Origin: JAGQOZ01 sp041399205
GTDB taxonomy: Bacteria; Planctomycetota; Planctomycetia; Pirellulales; Pirellulaceae
NCBI GenBank assembly: GCA_041399205.1
Contig: JAWKTK010000017.1
Location: 124,001-188,000, forward strand
Direction of reading: 5' to 3'
Length of the DNA stretch: 64,000 nt
Positions 1 to 7,572 of the stretch are shown piece after piece. The notes below the pieces were generated by a model. That model had not been told where the DNA came from. It was given only the letters and a program-made list of their open reading frames with translations, and made no database searches. The position numbers and the translations under genes are program-made. Position 1 is the first letter of the stretch. Each line of letters starts with the position of its first letter.

Positions 1-584
1 AATTCGTTCATGTCGGCGGTGATGACCGTCAAATTCATTAGTCCAAGCTCGTTCGCTTTTTGCTGAATGAATTTTCGTTGTGAATGAGAATTCGACACAG
101 CGGTAATCTTGCTGTGTGGATAGTTTTCGGCCATCCAGATCGACAACGATCCCCAGCCGCAGCCAAGTTCCAGGATCTCCATGCCGTCGTCAAGCTGGGC
201 GTTGGTGCAAGTTCGCTGCAACGCTTCTTCCTCTGCTTGGTCCAGCGAAGTGGTCGACTCAGGCCAGTAGCAACAACTGTACTTCAAGCGTTTTCCCAGC
301 ACGTGGCGAAAGAAATCGGCTGGTACTTCGTAATGCTGATCGTTGGCCTTCTGAGGCGTCACGGCGATAGGCTGCGCCTGCGTCGCTCGCACAAATTCGT
401 CGATCGAAATGTCTTGCTGGTGCAAGGTGCTTTGACGTTGACGATTTCGCAGAAGCTGACGAATCCCTGTTCGCACAACCGTGTCTGGCAAGTAACCGAA
501 TTCTGCGGCTTGTAGCAGCAGGCCGAACGCAGAGAATTGTTTCCCGTGGTTTGTTGCTTTGGTTATCGAATGGGCTTGTCCCAC
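1..584 (-). CDS. SAM-dependent methyltransferase, CFAS family (partial, runs off left edge)
   Basis: About 194 N-terminal residues are visible. Reading the minus strand from a GTG at 584 gives a helical N-terminus, then HYEVPADFF, a YSCCYWP stretch, and SAM-binding motif I ELGCGWGSLS at about residues 139-148, followed by ITAVSNSHSQ, as in cyclopropane-fatty-acyl-phospholipid-synthase-like methyltransferases. The family transfers a methyl or methylene group from SAM to unsaturated acyl chains of membrane phospholipids; the exact product here is unknown. The GTG start overlaps the end of the upstream methyltransferase gene by 22 bases, so the two are probably translated from one mRNA. No ATG precedes motif I in this frame, which is why GTG was chosen. 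The C-terminus is outside the window. Confidence 0.8.
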   Translation of the reverse strand, partial: MGQAHSITKATNHGKQFSAFGLLLQAAEFGYLPDTVVRTGIRQLLRNRQRQSTLHQQDISIDEFVRATQAQPIAVTPQKANDQHYEVPADFFRHVLGKRLKYSCCYWPESTTSLDQAEEEALQRTCTNAQLDDGMEILELGCGWGSLSIWMAENYPHSKITAVSNSHSQRKFIQQKANELGLMNLTVITADMNE

Positions 585-1825
585 ACAGTCTGAACAACTC
601 GCACGGCTTGTTCGCGAAAAGCGGCTTCGCAATAACACAGGTAATACTCCCACATCCGAATGAAACGGTCATCGAATCCAAGCTGTCGTACTTCGTCCAG
701 CTTGTTCATGAACCGGTGACGCCACTCGCGCAACGTTCGCGCGTAATGAGGTGAAATATCTTCAACTTCTTGTAATCGCAAATTAGACGTACGGCCAATC
801 GACTGCTGCATAGCAGCCACAGACGGCAAGAAACCACCCGGAAAAATATATTTCTGAATGAAATCCGTTCCACGTCGGTACTCGTCGTACCGTTGCTCGG
901 GCATCACAATCGCTTGCAATACAAAGCGGCCACCGGGTTTAAGTAGCTTTCCACATTGGCGAAAGTACTTGTCTAAATATCTTTCGCCAACTGCTTCCAC
1001 CATCTCGATGGAAACTAGTTTGTCATATTGGCCTGTCAGGCTTCGATAGTCGGCGTCCAATAGCCGAACCTGTTGGTCGATTCCCGCTGCGGCAAACCGC
1101 TCACGAGCTCGGTCATACTGCGCGGCCGAGATGGTGGTTGTCGTTAATTGGATGTCGTGATTTTGCACCGCGTGTAAAGCAAAGCCGCCCCAACCGGTCC
1201 CGGTCTCCAGCACGTGATCGGACGGTTGCAAATCAAGCTTTTGACAAAGACGTTTTAGTTTGGCAATGGACGCTTCCTGGAGACTCATGCCGTCGTCTTC
1301 GAAGTACGCGGACGAGTACATCAGGGTGGGATCTAAAAACAGTTCGAAGAAAGTGTTACTTAGATCATAGTGGGCAGCAATATTTCGACGACTACCATGC
1401 ATGGTATTCTTGTTTGCGAATTGCAAGAGGCGTCCGAATAAACGCGAATAGGCATTGGCAATCGTGTTTTTCGTCACGCTATCTTGTTGGTTGCGACGGT
1501 AAAGCAGCGACAGGAGCGTTGTAAGGTCATCCGTTTGCCAATCTCCACGCAAGTACGATTCGGCCATACCGAGACTTCCTGCACCGGCAACATCGGAATA
1601 GAAGCGGTGATTGGTGATCTTCCAATGGACTTGGCCTTCGTGCGCGCTGTCCGAGCCAAACGTATGACGGCTATGCATATCGTCAAACTGAATCTGACCA
1701 CTTTCCAGTTCGCTTAGCCAATTGATCACTCGGCTACGAGCGAAACGTCCGAACCAGGAAAGCGGGCGAGGCTTGGCGAGAGCAGTTGGAGGAGGAGAAT
1801 TCGTAGAGAACGTCAAATCAGTCAT
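563..1825 (-). CDS. Cyclopropane-fatty-acyl-phospholipid synthase family methyltransferase
   Basis: A 420-residue protein with a complete CFAS fold: HYDLSN and LMYSSAYFEDD before SAM motif I (VLETGTGWGGF, about residues 205-215), VSIEMVEAVGERY, and a C-terminal helical part ending YYLCYCEAAFRE. It should methylate or cyclopropanate double bonds of membrane lipid acyl chains using SAM. The ATG at 1825 shares one base with the stop of the DUF1365 gene (TGATG), which fixes the start and implies translational coupling. The order FAD oxidoreductase - DUF1365 - CFAS methyltransferase matches the mycobacterial Rv0449c-Rv0448c-ufaA1 arrangement and similar proteobacterial clusters linked to modified, furan or cyclopropane fatty acids. 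The product cannot be told from sequence. Confidence 0.9.
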   Translation of the reverse strand: MTDLTFSTNSPPPTALAKPRPLSWFGRFARSRVINWLSELESGQIQFDDMHSRHTFGSDSAHEGQVHWKITNHRFYSDVAGAGSLGMAESYLRGDWQTDDLTTLLSLLYRRNQQDSVTKNTIANAYSRLFGRLLQFANKNTMHGSRRNIAAHYDLSNTFFELFLDPTLMYSSAYFEDDGMSLQEASIAKLKRLCQKLDLQPSDHVLETGTGWGGFALHAVQNHDIQLTTTTISAAQYDRARERFAAAGIDQQVRLLDADYRSLTGQYDKLVSIEMVEAVGERYLDKYFRQCGKLLKPGGRFVLQAIVMPEQRYDEYRRGTDFIQKYIFPGGFLPSVAAMQQSIGRTSNLRLQEVEDISPHYARTLREWRHRFMNKLDEVRQLGFDDRFIRMWEYYLCYCEAAFREQAVRVVQTVWDKPIR

Positions 1826-2715
1826 CAGGCGACCTTGTTCGAATATCGTGAAGGATGAGGCACAAGCGGCACTTTCTTTCGCCACAAGCGAAAGGCTTGC
1901 CAATAAATTGCTGCAATCACTTTCCACGCCATCATCGGATAGCAAAGCAGCGTCCATGACAGATTTTTGAGCGTTAGTTCATGCCGAGTAAGTTGCAGAG
2001 TCGCGTCGAACGCTAACCCTGATTTATCGTGATTTTCGATTCGGACGGTAAGCTGTTCCGCCGGTTGCGAAAGCCTCCAGCGGTATTGCATTGCCATTTC
2101 CATGAATGGCGAAACGTGGAATTCCTTTGGACATTCGGCAACCGCGATCGTTTTCGGATGGTTCGAATCAAGGGACAAAACATAACAATGACGCTCGCCC
2201 CACGGCGTGTTGGTTACGTCGGCAACCACGGCAGTCAAGGTGGTTGTATCTGAATCGAAGCAATAGTAAAGCGATACCGGGTTAAACACGAATCCAAACG
2301 TTCGCAATTGTGTCAGCAAACGAATCGGTCCCATCACCACCTTTCCCGTTTTTTCCAACACCAGTTCGCGTACACAGTCCACCAACGGACGATTGGGATC
2401 GCCCAGATAATCGCCACGCCGAAACCGGATGGCACTAAATCGCGCAGTCGAAAAGCATCGTGGATAGCGGAACAACGTGTCGACTTCGTCCAGATCGATG
2501 TATGCCAAGAACAACGAATAGCGAAAAGCGTGAATGACCGGCGCATAACGACGATGATGGACGGTGCCTACATAAATGCAACTGGAACTAGCCGTCGCTG
2601 AATCGCCCGATTGTGACGTACCGTTGCGTGAGTCGGTCAGTGCAACACGGCGTTTTGAACCGTCGGGTGACATAGCAGTGTCAGTCATGTTGGTGGAACG
2701 CAGGCCATCACGCAT
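1825..2715 (-). CDS. DUF1365 family protein
   Basis: A 296-residue member of DUF1365, recognised by SCIYVGTVHHRRYAP near the start, the RYSLFLAYIDLDEV segment, and VFNPVSLYYCFD in the middle. The biochemical role of the family is not settled; it is found next to CFAS-type methyltransferases and FAD oxidoreductases and is thought to help modify acyl chains. The ATG at 2715 is preceded by GGAG at 7-base spacing and overlaps the upstream oxidoreductase gene by 8 bases; the 3' end overlaps the next ATG by one base. All three genes are therefore tightly packed into one operon. Confidence 0.88.
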   Translation of the reverse strand: MRDGLRSTNMTDTAMSPDGSKRRVALTDSRNGTSQSGDSATASSSCIYVGTVHHRRYAPVIHAFRYSLFLAYIDLDEVDTLFRYPRCFSTARFSAIRFRRGDYLGDPNRPLVDCVRELVLEKTGKVVMGPIRLLTQLRTFGFVFNPVSLYYCFDSDTTTLTAVVADVTNTPWGERHCYVLSLDSNHPKTIAVAECPKEFHVSPFMEMAMQYRWRLSQPAEQLTVRIENHDKSGLAFDATLQLTRHELTLKNLSWTLLCYPMMAWKVIAAIYWQAFRLWRKKVPLVPHPSRYSNKVA

Positions 2716-4024
2716 TCTGTGACTCCGTTGCGATGGCTGGACGCGAGCAGATTTCGATGGGACGGTGTCGGCCAATGGAGCTCAGATCTTCAATGCCAAA
2801 CTTGCGGCACACCGCCAGGGCGCTGACGACCCCATCTTCATGAAAACCGTTGCGCCAATAGGCTCCACAAAAGGATGTCTGCCGCCGACGAATGACTTCG
2901 CCATGTCGTCGTTGGATGGCACTGCGATTTGTGGTGAAGATTGGATGCGAGTAACGAAAGCGAGCGATTACCTTGTCTTCGGCAATGTCACGTTCTTCGT
3001 TTAAGGTGACGCAATACGTATGTTTCGACTGAATGTTCTGTAGAATATTCATATTGTAAGTCAACGTCGGTCTGGAAGATTCCATTCGACTAATATGATA
3101 ATTCCAACTGGCCCACGCCGTTCTTCTTTTCGGCAGCAGCGAGACGTCCGTATGTAGCACGGCTGAATTCTTGCTGTATGGAAATGCCGACAACAGTTCC
3201 GTTTCCAGTTCATCGGCATCGGCAAGCAAACGCAGTGCTTGGTCGCTGTGACAAGCGAACACGATTTCATCAAACAGCTGGTCCCCGCCATCGTAGACGA
3301 CACGAACCTGATCCGCTTGACGACTCACCGAACGCACGCTGCAGTTGGTGCGAATATGGTCTCGAAACGGCGCGGACAATCGTTCCACATATCGGTTCGA
3401 TCCTCCTTGGATCACGCGCCACTGAGGTCGATCTGTGATGCTTAGCAAGCCGTGGTTGACGTAGAATTCCAAAATGAAACGAATGGGAAAATTTTCGAAG
3501 TCAGCGTACGGGCAGGACCAGATTGCCGCGCCCATCGGCAGCAAGTATTGCTGTGCAAAATGATCCGAAAAACCTTTTTGCTGGAGGTATTGCCGCACCG
3601 TTTGATCTTCCGGCACACATTCCAAATCGGCACGTCCCGCTCGATTGAATCGCAGGATGTCACGCAGCATTCGCAAGAAGGATGGGCGAACCAGATTCCG
3701 GCGTTGAGCAAACAGGCCATTGAGCGACGTTCCGTTATATTCAAGACCGGTTCGATCGCACCGCACGCTGAAACTCATGGAAGTAGGCACGGTTTCTACA
3801 TCAAGCTGTTCCAAAATCTGGCTGAAGTGCGGATACGTTCGGTCGTTGTAAACGATAAAGCCGGTGTCAATTGCAAGATTGTCACCGCCATTCGACACAT
3901 CAACCGTGTTGACATGCCCGCCAATTCGGTTGTCCGCTTCGAACAACACAATCTCATGTCGGTTTGAAAGCAAGCTGGCTGCCACCAGCCCAGAAATCCC
4001 CGAACCTACGACTGCAATCCGCAC
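2708..4024 (-). CDS. FAD-dependent amine-oxidase-like oxidoreductase
   Basis: A 438-residue flavoprotein. It opens with a Rossmann FAD-binding motif VVGSGISGL (GxGxxG at residues 7-12), followed by the acidic end of strand 2 in VLFEADNRIGGH. It belongs to the NAD/FAD oxidoreductase group (COG2907-like) that accompanies DUF1365 and CFAS methyltransferases, and is inferred to oxidise or desaturate a methylated acyl chain. The GTG start at 4024 places the FAD motif directly at the N-terminus and has GGGAG six bases upstream; a longer reading to 4135 would add residues unlike the family. It is the first gene of the lipid operon and is divergent from a sigma-factor gene. Confidence 0.87.
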   Translation of the reverse strand: MRIAVVGSGISGLVAASLLSNRHEIVLFEADNRIGGHVNTVDVSNGGDNLAIDTGFIVYNDRTYPHFSQILEQLDVETVPTSMSFSVRCDRTGLEYNGTSLNGLFAQRRNLVRPSFLRMLRDILRFNRAGRADLECVPEDQTVRQYLQQKGFSDHFAQQYLLPMGAAIWSCPYADFENFPIRFILEFYVNHGLLSITDRPQWRVIQGGSNRYVERLSAPFRDHIRTNCSVRSVSRQADQVRVVYDGGDQLFDEIVFACHSDQALRLLADADELETELLSAFPYSKNSAVLHTDVSLLPKRRTAWASWNYHISRMESSRPTLTYNMNILQNIQSKHTYCVTLNEERDIAEDKVIARFRYSHPIFTTNRSAIQRRHGEVIRRRQTSFCGAYWRNGFHEDGVVSALAVCRKFGIEDLSSIGRHRPIEICSRPAIATESQNA

Positions 4025-4169
4025 GCAATACTCCCAGGCCAGTGCCGTACTTACTACCGTTTTCCGTATACTGGGAGTTGTAGTTCTCTCGCTAAAATTG
4101 ACCAGTCCACTGAAAGCTTGCCGGGTTCGCCGCAAAACGAATGGTCAAGTTTTATCGAGCGTCTACAAC

Positions 4170-4199
4170 TTGTATCAACGTGAAAGACCTTGCTAGAAT
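4170..4199 (+). promoter_or_regulatory. Candidate sigma-70 type promoter for the sigma-factor gene
   Basis: TTGTAT at 4170-4175 and TAGAAT at 4194-4199 are separated by 18 bases and would start a transcript just before the AGGAAA ribosome-binding site of the downstream gene. It lies in the 200-base region between two divergent operons. Planctomycete promoter consensus is poorly defined, so this is only a candidate. Confidence 0.35.
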
Positions 4200-4223
4200 G
4201 GCTCGAACTGAGGAAATTTTCCT

Positions 4224-5126
4224 TTGCCTGCGACAGTTCCCACTACTCTGACGCGTGCGAAAGTTAACGTGCCGCGAGAAAAAATCGACTACATTCCGAA
4301 CGACGAATTTGATTCTGCTACCGAGCAAGATTTCTCCGCAATCGATGTTGAACTGTACGCGGACGAAGATGATACGCTCGCATCACGGTCCATGGCCGAA
4401 TCGTTCTTGATGGCAGTCGAAACGTCACGTTTATTAACCGCGGAAGGCGAACAGTTTCTCTTTAAGCGTTTGAATTTCTTGAAATTCCGCGCCAGCGCGC
4501 TTCAGGCGAGTCAGCGTCGCGGCCGCAAATCCAAGAAAGTGACAGCTGAAATTGAACGGCTACTTCGCGAAGCAAGTGAAACGCGAGACCAAATTGCTTG
4601 TGCCAATTTAAGACTGGTGGCTTCGATTGCTCGGAAATTTTCCAATTCACAAGACGAATTTGACGAGTTTCAGGCGGAGGCGAATTCGATCTTGCTCAAC
4701 GCAATCGACAAGTTCGATTATTCGCGAGGATACCGGTTCAGCACCTACGCCACGGCTGCCGTTCAGCGGCACATCTACCGATTAGTCGAACGTCATCGCA
4801 AACATCGCGAACGCCAAACAACCGATAGCTGGGACATGCTGGCGCAAGTTGCCCACCAACCGGGCGTGTCGGATTCTGCCAACCAGAAAGTGAATGAAGC
4901 CGTTGCCGCCATCATTGCCAGTTTTGACGCGGTGCTGAACGAACGTGAACAACAGATTGTTCGAGCGAGATTCGGATTGGACGGCAGCGGCAAAGGAAAA
5001 TCGATGCGGGCTATCGGCGATGACTTAGGGCTAAGCAAAGAACGCATTCGGCAAATATTAGTTGTCAGCATTGAAAAACTGGCCGAAGTCAATAAATCAT
5101 TCGAATCGATTTTCGACCAGCTATAG
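4224..5126 (+). CDS. Sigma-70 family RNA polymerase sigma factor
   Basis: A 300-residue sigma factor. Region 2 is seen in CANLRLVASIARKFSN and FDYSRGYRFSTYATAAVQRH, and region 4 in LNEREQQIVRARFGLDG followed by the helix-turn-helix LGLSKERIRQIL. The first 75 residues are acidic and not family-like. It directs RNA polymerase to a set of promoters not known here. The start is a TTG with AGGAAA nine bases upstream. The next gene begins 22 bases after the stop, so they are probably cotranscribed. It is divergent from the lipid-modification operon; in mycobacteria a related lipid cluster sits beside sigK, so regulation of the neighbouring operon is a reasonable guess, not shown. Confidence 0.85.
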   Translation: MPATVPTTLTRAKVNVPREKIDYIPNDEFDSATEQDFSAIDVELYADEDDTLASRSMAESFLMAVETSRLLTAEGEQFLFKRLNFLKFRASALQASQRRGRKSKKVTAEIERLLREASETRDQIACANLRLVASIARKFSNSQDEFDEFQAEANSILLNAIDKFDYSRGYRFSTYATAAVQRHIYRLVERHRKHRERQTTDSWDMLAQVAHQPGVSDSANQKVNEAVAAIIASFDAVLNEREQQIVRARFGLDGSGKGKSMRAIGDDLGLSKERIRQILVVSIEKLAEVNKSFESIFDQL

Positions 5127-5148
5127 TTTCATCTTGGATCGCAGATAT

Positions 5149-6096
5149 ATGAATTCCAACTACGAACCTCGACCATGGATGAAATCGACACTCGCTTTGG
5201 CCGGCGCTTACAATCTGGTTTGGGGCGCGGTGGCGGTGTTATTTCCGTCGACCATGCTAGGTTGGTTGGGTGTCGACGCGACCGACGTAGCGCTTTCGTT
5301 TTGGCAGTGCATTGGCATGATTGTCGGTGTTTATGGCATTGGCTATGCCATTGCAGCTCGTTCTCCCTATCGCCATTGGCCCATCACGTTGGTAGGACTA
5401 CTGGGAAAACTTTTGGGGCCGATGGGATTTGTCGTTGCCGTTTCCAAAGGTGTTCTTCCCACGTCGATGTTTCAAACGATTTTGCTGAACGATGTAATTT
5501 GGTGGGCACCGTTTGCGATCATCCTGTGGGGCGCAGCCAGGCATGCTCATGCGGTGCAATCCGCTCACGAAGAACCCGAAGCCGACGATCCAATGCGTGA
5601 ATTGCTTACCAACACCGGCAAGCGACTGGACGAATTGGCCGATATCGCTCCGCAGATGGTTGTCTTTTTGAGACACGCTGGCTGTACTTTTTGTCGCCAA
5701 GCACTCGCAGACATCGCGGCGGGCCGCCAACAGATTGAAGCGACCGGTTGCGAAATTGTCTTCGTCCATCTCGGCCAGGAGGATGATGATTCGAAACAGG
5801 TCTTTCAACGCTACAACCTAGACGACTTGCCGCGAATTTCCGATCCCACGTGTCGTCTGTATCGCCAATTCGGACTCGATCTGGGCGGCTTTACAGAACT
5901 CTTTGGCTTGCGAGTTTGGTTACGAGGTTTGCTGTTTGGCATTGTGAACGGCCACGGAATCGGAGCGGTAAAAGGAAACAGCTTCCAAATGCCAGGCGTT
6001 TATCTGTATCATTGTGGTGTCATCTTGGGTGGCTTCCGCCATGAAGCTGCTTCGGACCGCCCTGACTATGTGGAACTGGCTCAGCAGTCGAGATGA
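5149..6096 (+). CDS. Membrane protein fused to a thioredoxin-fold (AhpC/SelL-like) domain
   Basis: A 315-residue fusion. Residues 1-130 hold about four hydrophobic segments (for example AYNLVWGAVAVLFP, CIGMIVGVYGIGYA, PFAIILWGAA). The C-terminal part looks like the AhpC/SelL-like thioredoxin fold, with a CxxC redox pair at C179 and C182 in RHAGCTFCRQAL and the conserved phrase GDPTCRLYR-like SDPTCRLYRQFGL. It probably reduces peroxides or disulfides at the membrane. The ATG at 5149 was preferred to an upstream in-frame start that overlaps the sigma-factor gene. The short spacing to that gene suggests an operon and a possible redox or envelope stress link. The gene is convergent with the DUF1501 gene downstream. 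Confidence 0.75.
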   Translation: MNSNYEPRPWMKSTLALAGAYNLVWGAVAVLFPSTMLGWLGVDATDVALSFWQCIGMIVGVYGIGYAIAARSPYRHWPITLVGLLGKLLGPMGFVVAVSKGVLPTSMFQTILLNDVIWWAPFAIILWGAARHAHAVQSAHEEPEADDPMRELLTNTGKRLDELADIAPQMVVFLRHAGCTFCRQALADIAAGRQQIEATGCEIVFVHLGQEDDDSKQVFQRYNLDDLPRISDPTCRLYRQFGLDLGGFTELFGLRVWLRGLLFGIVNGHGIGAVKGNSFQMPGVYLYHCGVILGGFRHEAASDRPDYVELAQQSR

Positions 6097-6131
6097 CCGA
6101 ACGGGCTGTTGCTGGCTAGGTTCGATCACCA

Positions 6132-7567
6132 TCAAGCCAACGCTTTATTGACGACACGCCTCTGTTCGACGCCTGTCAGACGCTGATTCAGCCCAAGATG
6201 TGGGTAGGTGAGACGCGTGTGATCCAGCCCCATCAGGTGCAGGATAGTGGCGTGTAAATCACTGACATGGCAGCGGTCTTCTACCGCCTTAAATCCCAGT
6301 TCGTCGGTTGCGCCCGATTGCCTGTCCACCCTTGACGCCGGCTCCCGCCAGCCACATCGAAAAGCCGTGCCAATCGTGATCGCGACCAGGTTTATCGATT
6401 CCTTCGCTGGTGGGTGTGCGTCCGAATTCACCGCCCCAGACAAGCAGCGTTTCATCCACCGTCACTTCCGCTTCACGGTCGGTGATTAACGCGCCCGATC
6501 GGCTTGTCGGTTTCGGCAGCGTGCGTCTGATGATTGGTAATGCAATCGTTGTGTCCATCCCATGTATCTTCAATATGGCCGCCGCCAGAATAAAGTTGAA
6601 TGAACCGGACTCCTCGCTGAATCAGCCGACGCGTGATCAGGCATTTGCGGCCGAAGTCGGCTGTGACCGGATCGTTGATCCCGTACAGATCTTGCGTCTC
6701 GGTGGTTTCGCGCGAAAGGTCCACCACGTCGGCTGCTTCGGATTGCATGCGAAAGGCCAGTTCGTATGATTCGATCCGAGCGGCCAGTTCCGAATGATTC
6801 GATCGCTGCAAGAAATGCTGTTCGTTCAAAGACTTGAGCAAATCCAGACTCGCGCGCTGCGTTCGGTCGGTCGTTCCTGGTGGCGTGGCTAAGTCCAGCA
6901 ATGGAGAACCGACGCTGCGAAACAACGTACCTTGATAGGCCGCAGGCATGTAGCCGGCAGACCAATTTGATGCACTCCCAATCGGTCCACCTCGTGGATC
7001 CGTCATCACGACAAAGCTGGGCAAGTTCTGATTCACCGTGCCCAGACCGTAGCTGAGCCACGCTCCGACACTCGGCCGACCAATGAAGATGCTGCCGGTA
7101 TTCATTTGCAAGCAGCCCGACGCATGAGCCGCGGTGTCAGCGTGCATGGATCGAATAACGCACAAATCATCCGCGTGCCGGGCAGTGTGCGGGAACAGGC
7201 TGCTGATTTCCAGACCGCTTTCGCCGTGCTTGGTAAACGGAAATGGAGATTTCATCAGGTGACCGATGGCACGTCCGTTCGAACCGACTTTGGCGTCGCC
7301 CGTGTAGGGCTGGCCATCGTGTTTGTCGAGTTCCGGTTTGGGGTCAAACGTATCAACCTGGCTGGGGCCTCCGTTCATAAACAAGAAGACGCAATGTTTG
7401 GCCTTTGCAGCGAAGTGCGGCGGCTTTTCCGCCAGCGGCGACATCGTTTGTTGATCGGCGCACAAAAGGTCTGTCAAAGCAAGTCCTGCGAATCCGCCGC
7501 CCGCCTGCCAGAGAAACTCGCGGCGAGTTCGTCCACACGGTGTGCGATTGGGAATGAACCGAGCCAT
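6132..7567 (-). CDS. DUF1501 domain protein, Tat-exported (two apparent frameshifts)
   Basis: N-terminal RTRREFLWQAGGG is a twin-arginine signal; KHCVFLFMNGGPSQVDTFDPKP is the start of the DUF1501 (sulfatase/alkaline-phosphatase-fold) domain. The frame is lost at 6494-6496 and again at 6313-6315. In both places one extra G in a GGG run explains the shift, and the remaining frames continue the family sequence (ETLLVWGGEFGRTP, then HVSDLHATILHLMG and a normal C-terminus at 6132). A corrected protein would be about 478 residues. Its function is unknown; the family is always paired with DUF1549/DUF1553 haem proteins in planctomycetes. The start lies five bases after the stop of that partner. Confidence 0.78.
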
Positions 7568-7572
7568 ATGAT

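Noticed and set aside
259..681. 140-codon open frame on the minus strand
   Set aside because: It overlaps the CFAS-like methyltransferase in another frame; only the methyltransferase frame has family motifs.
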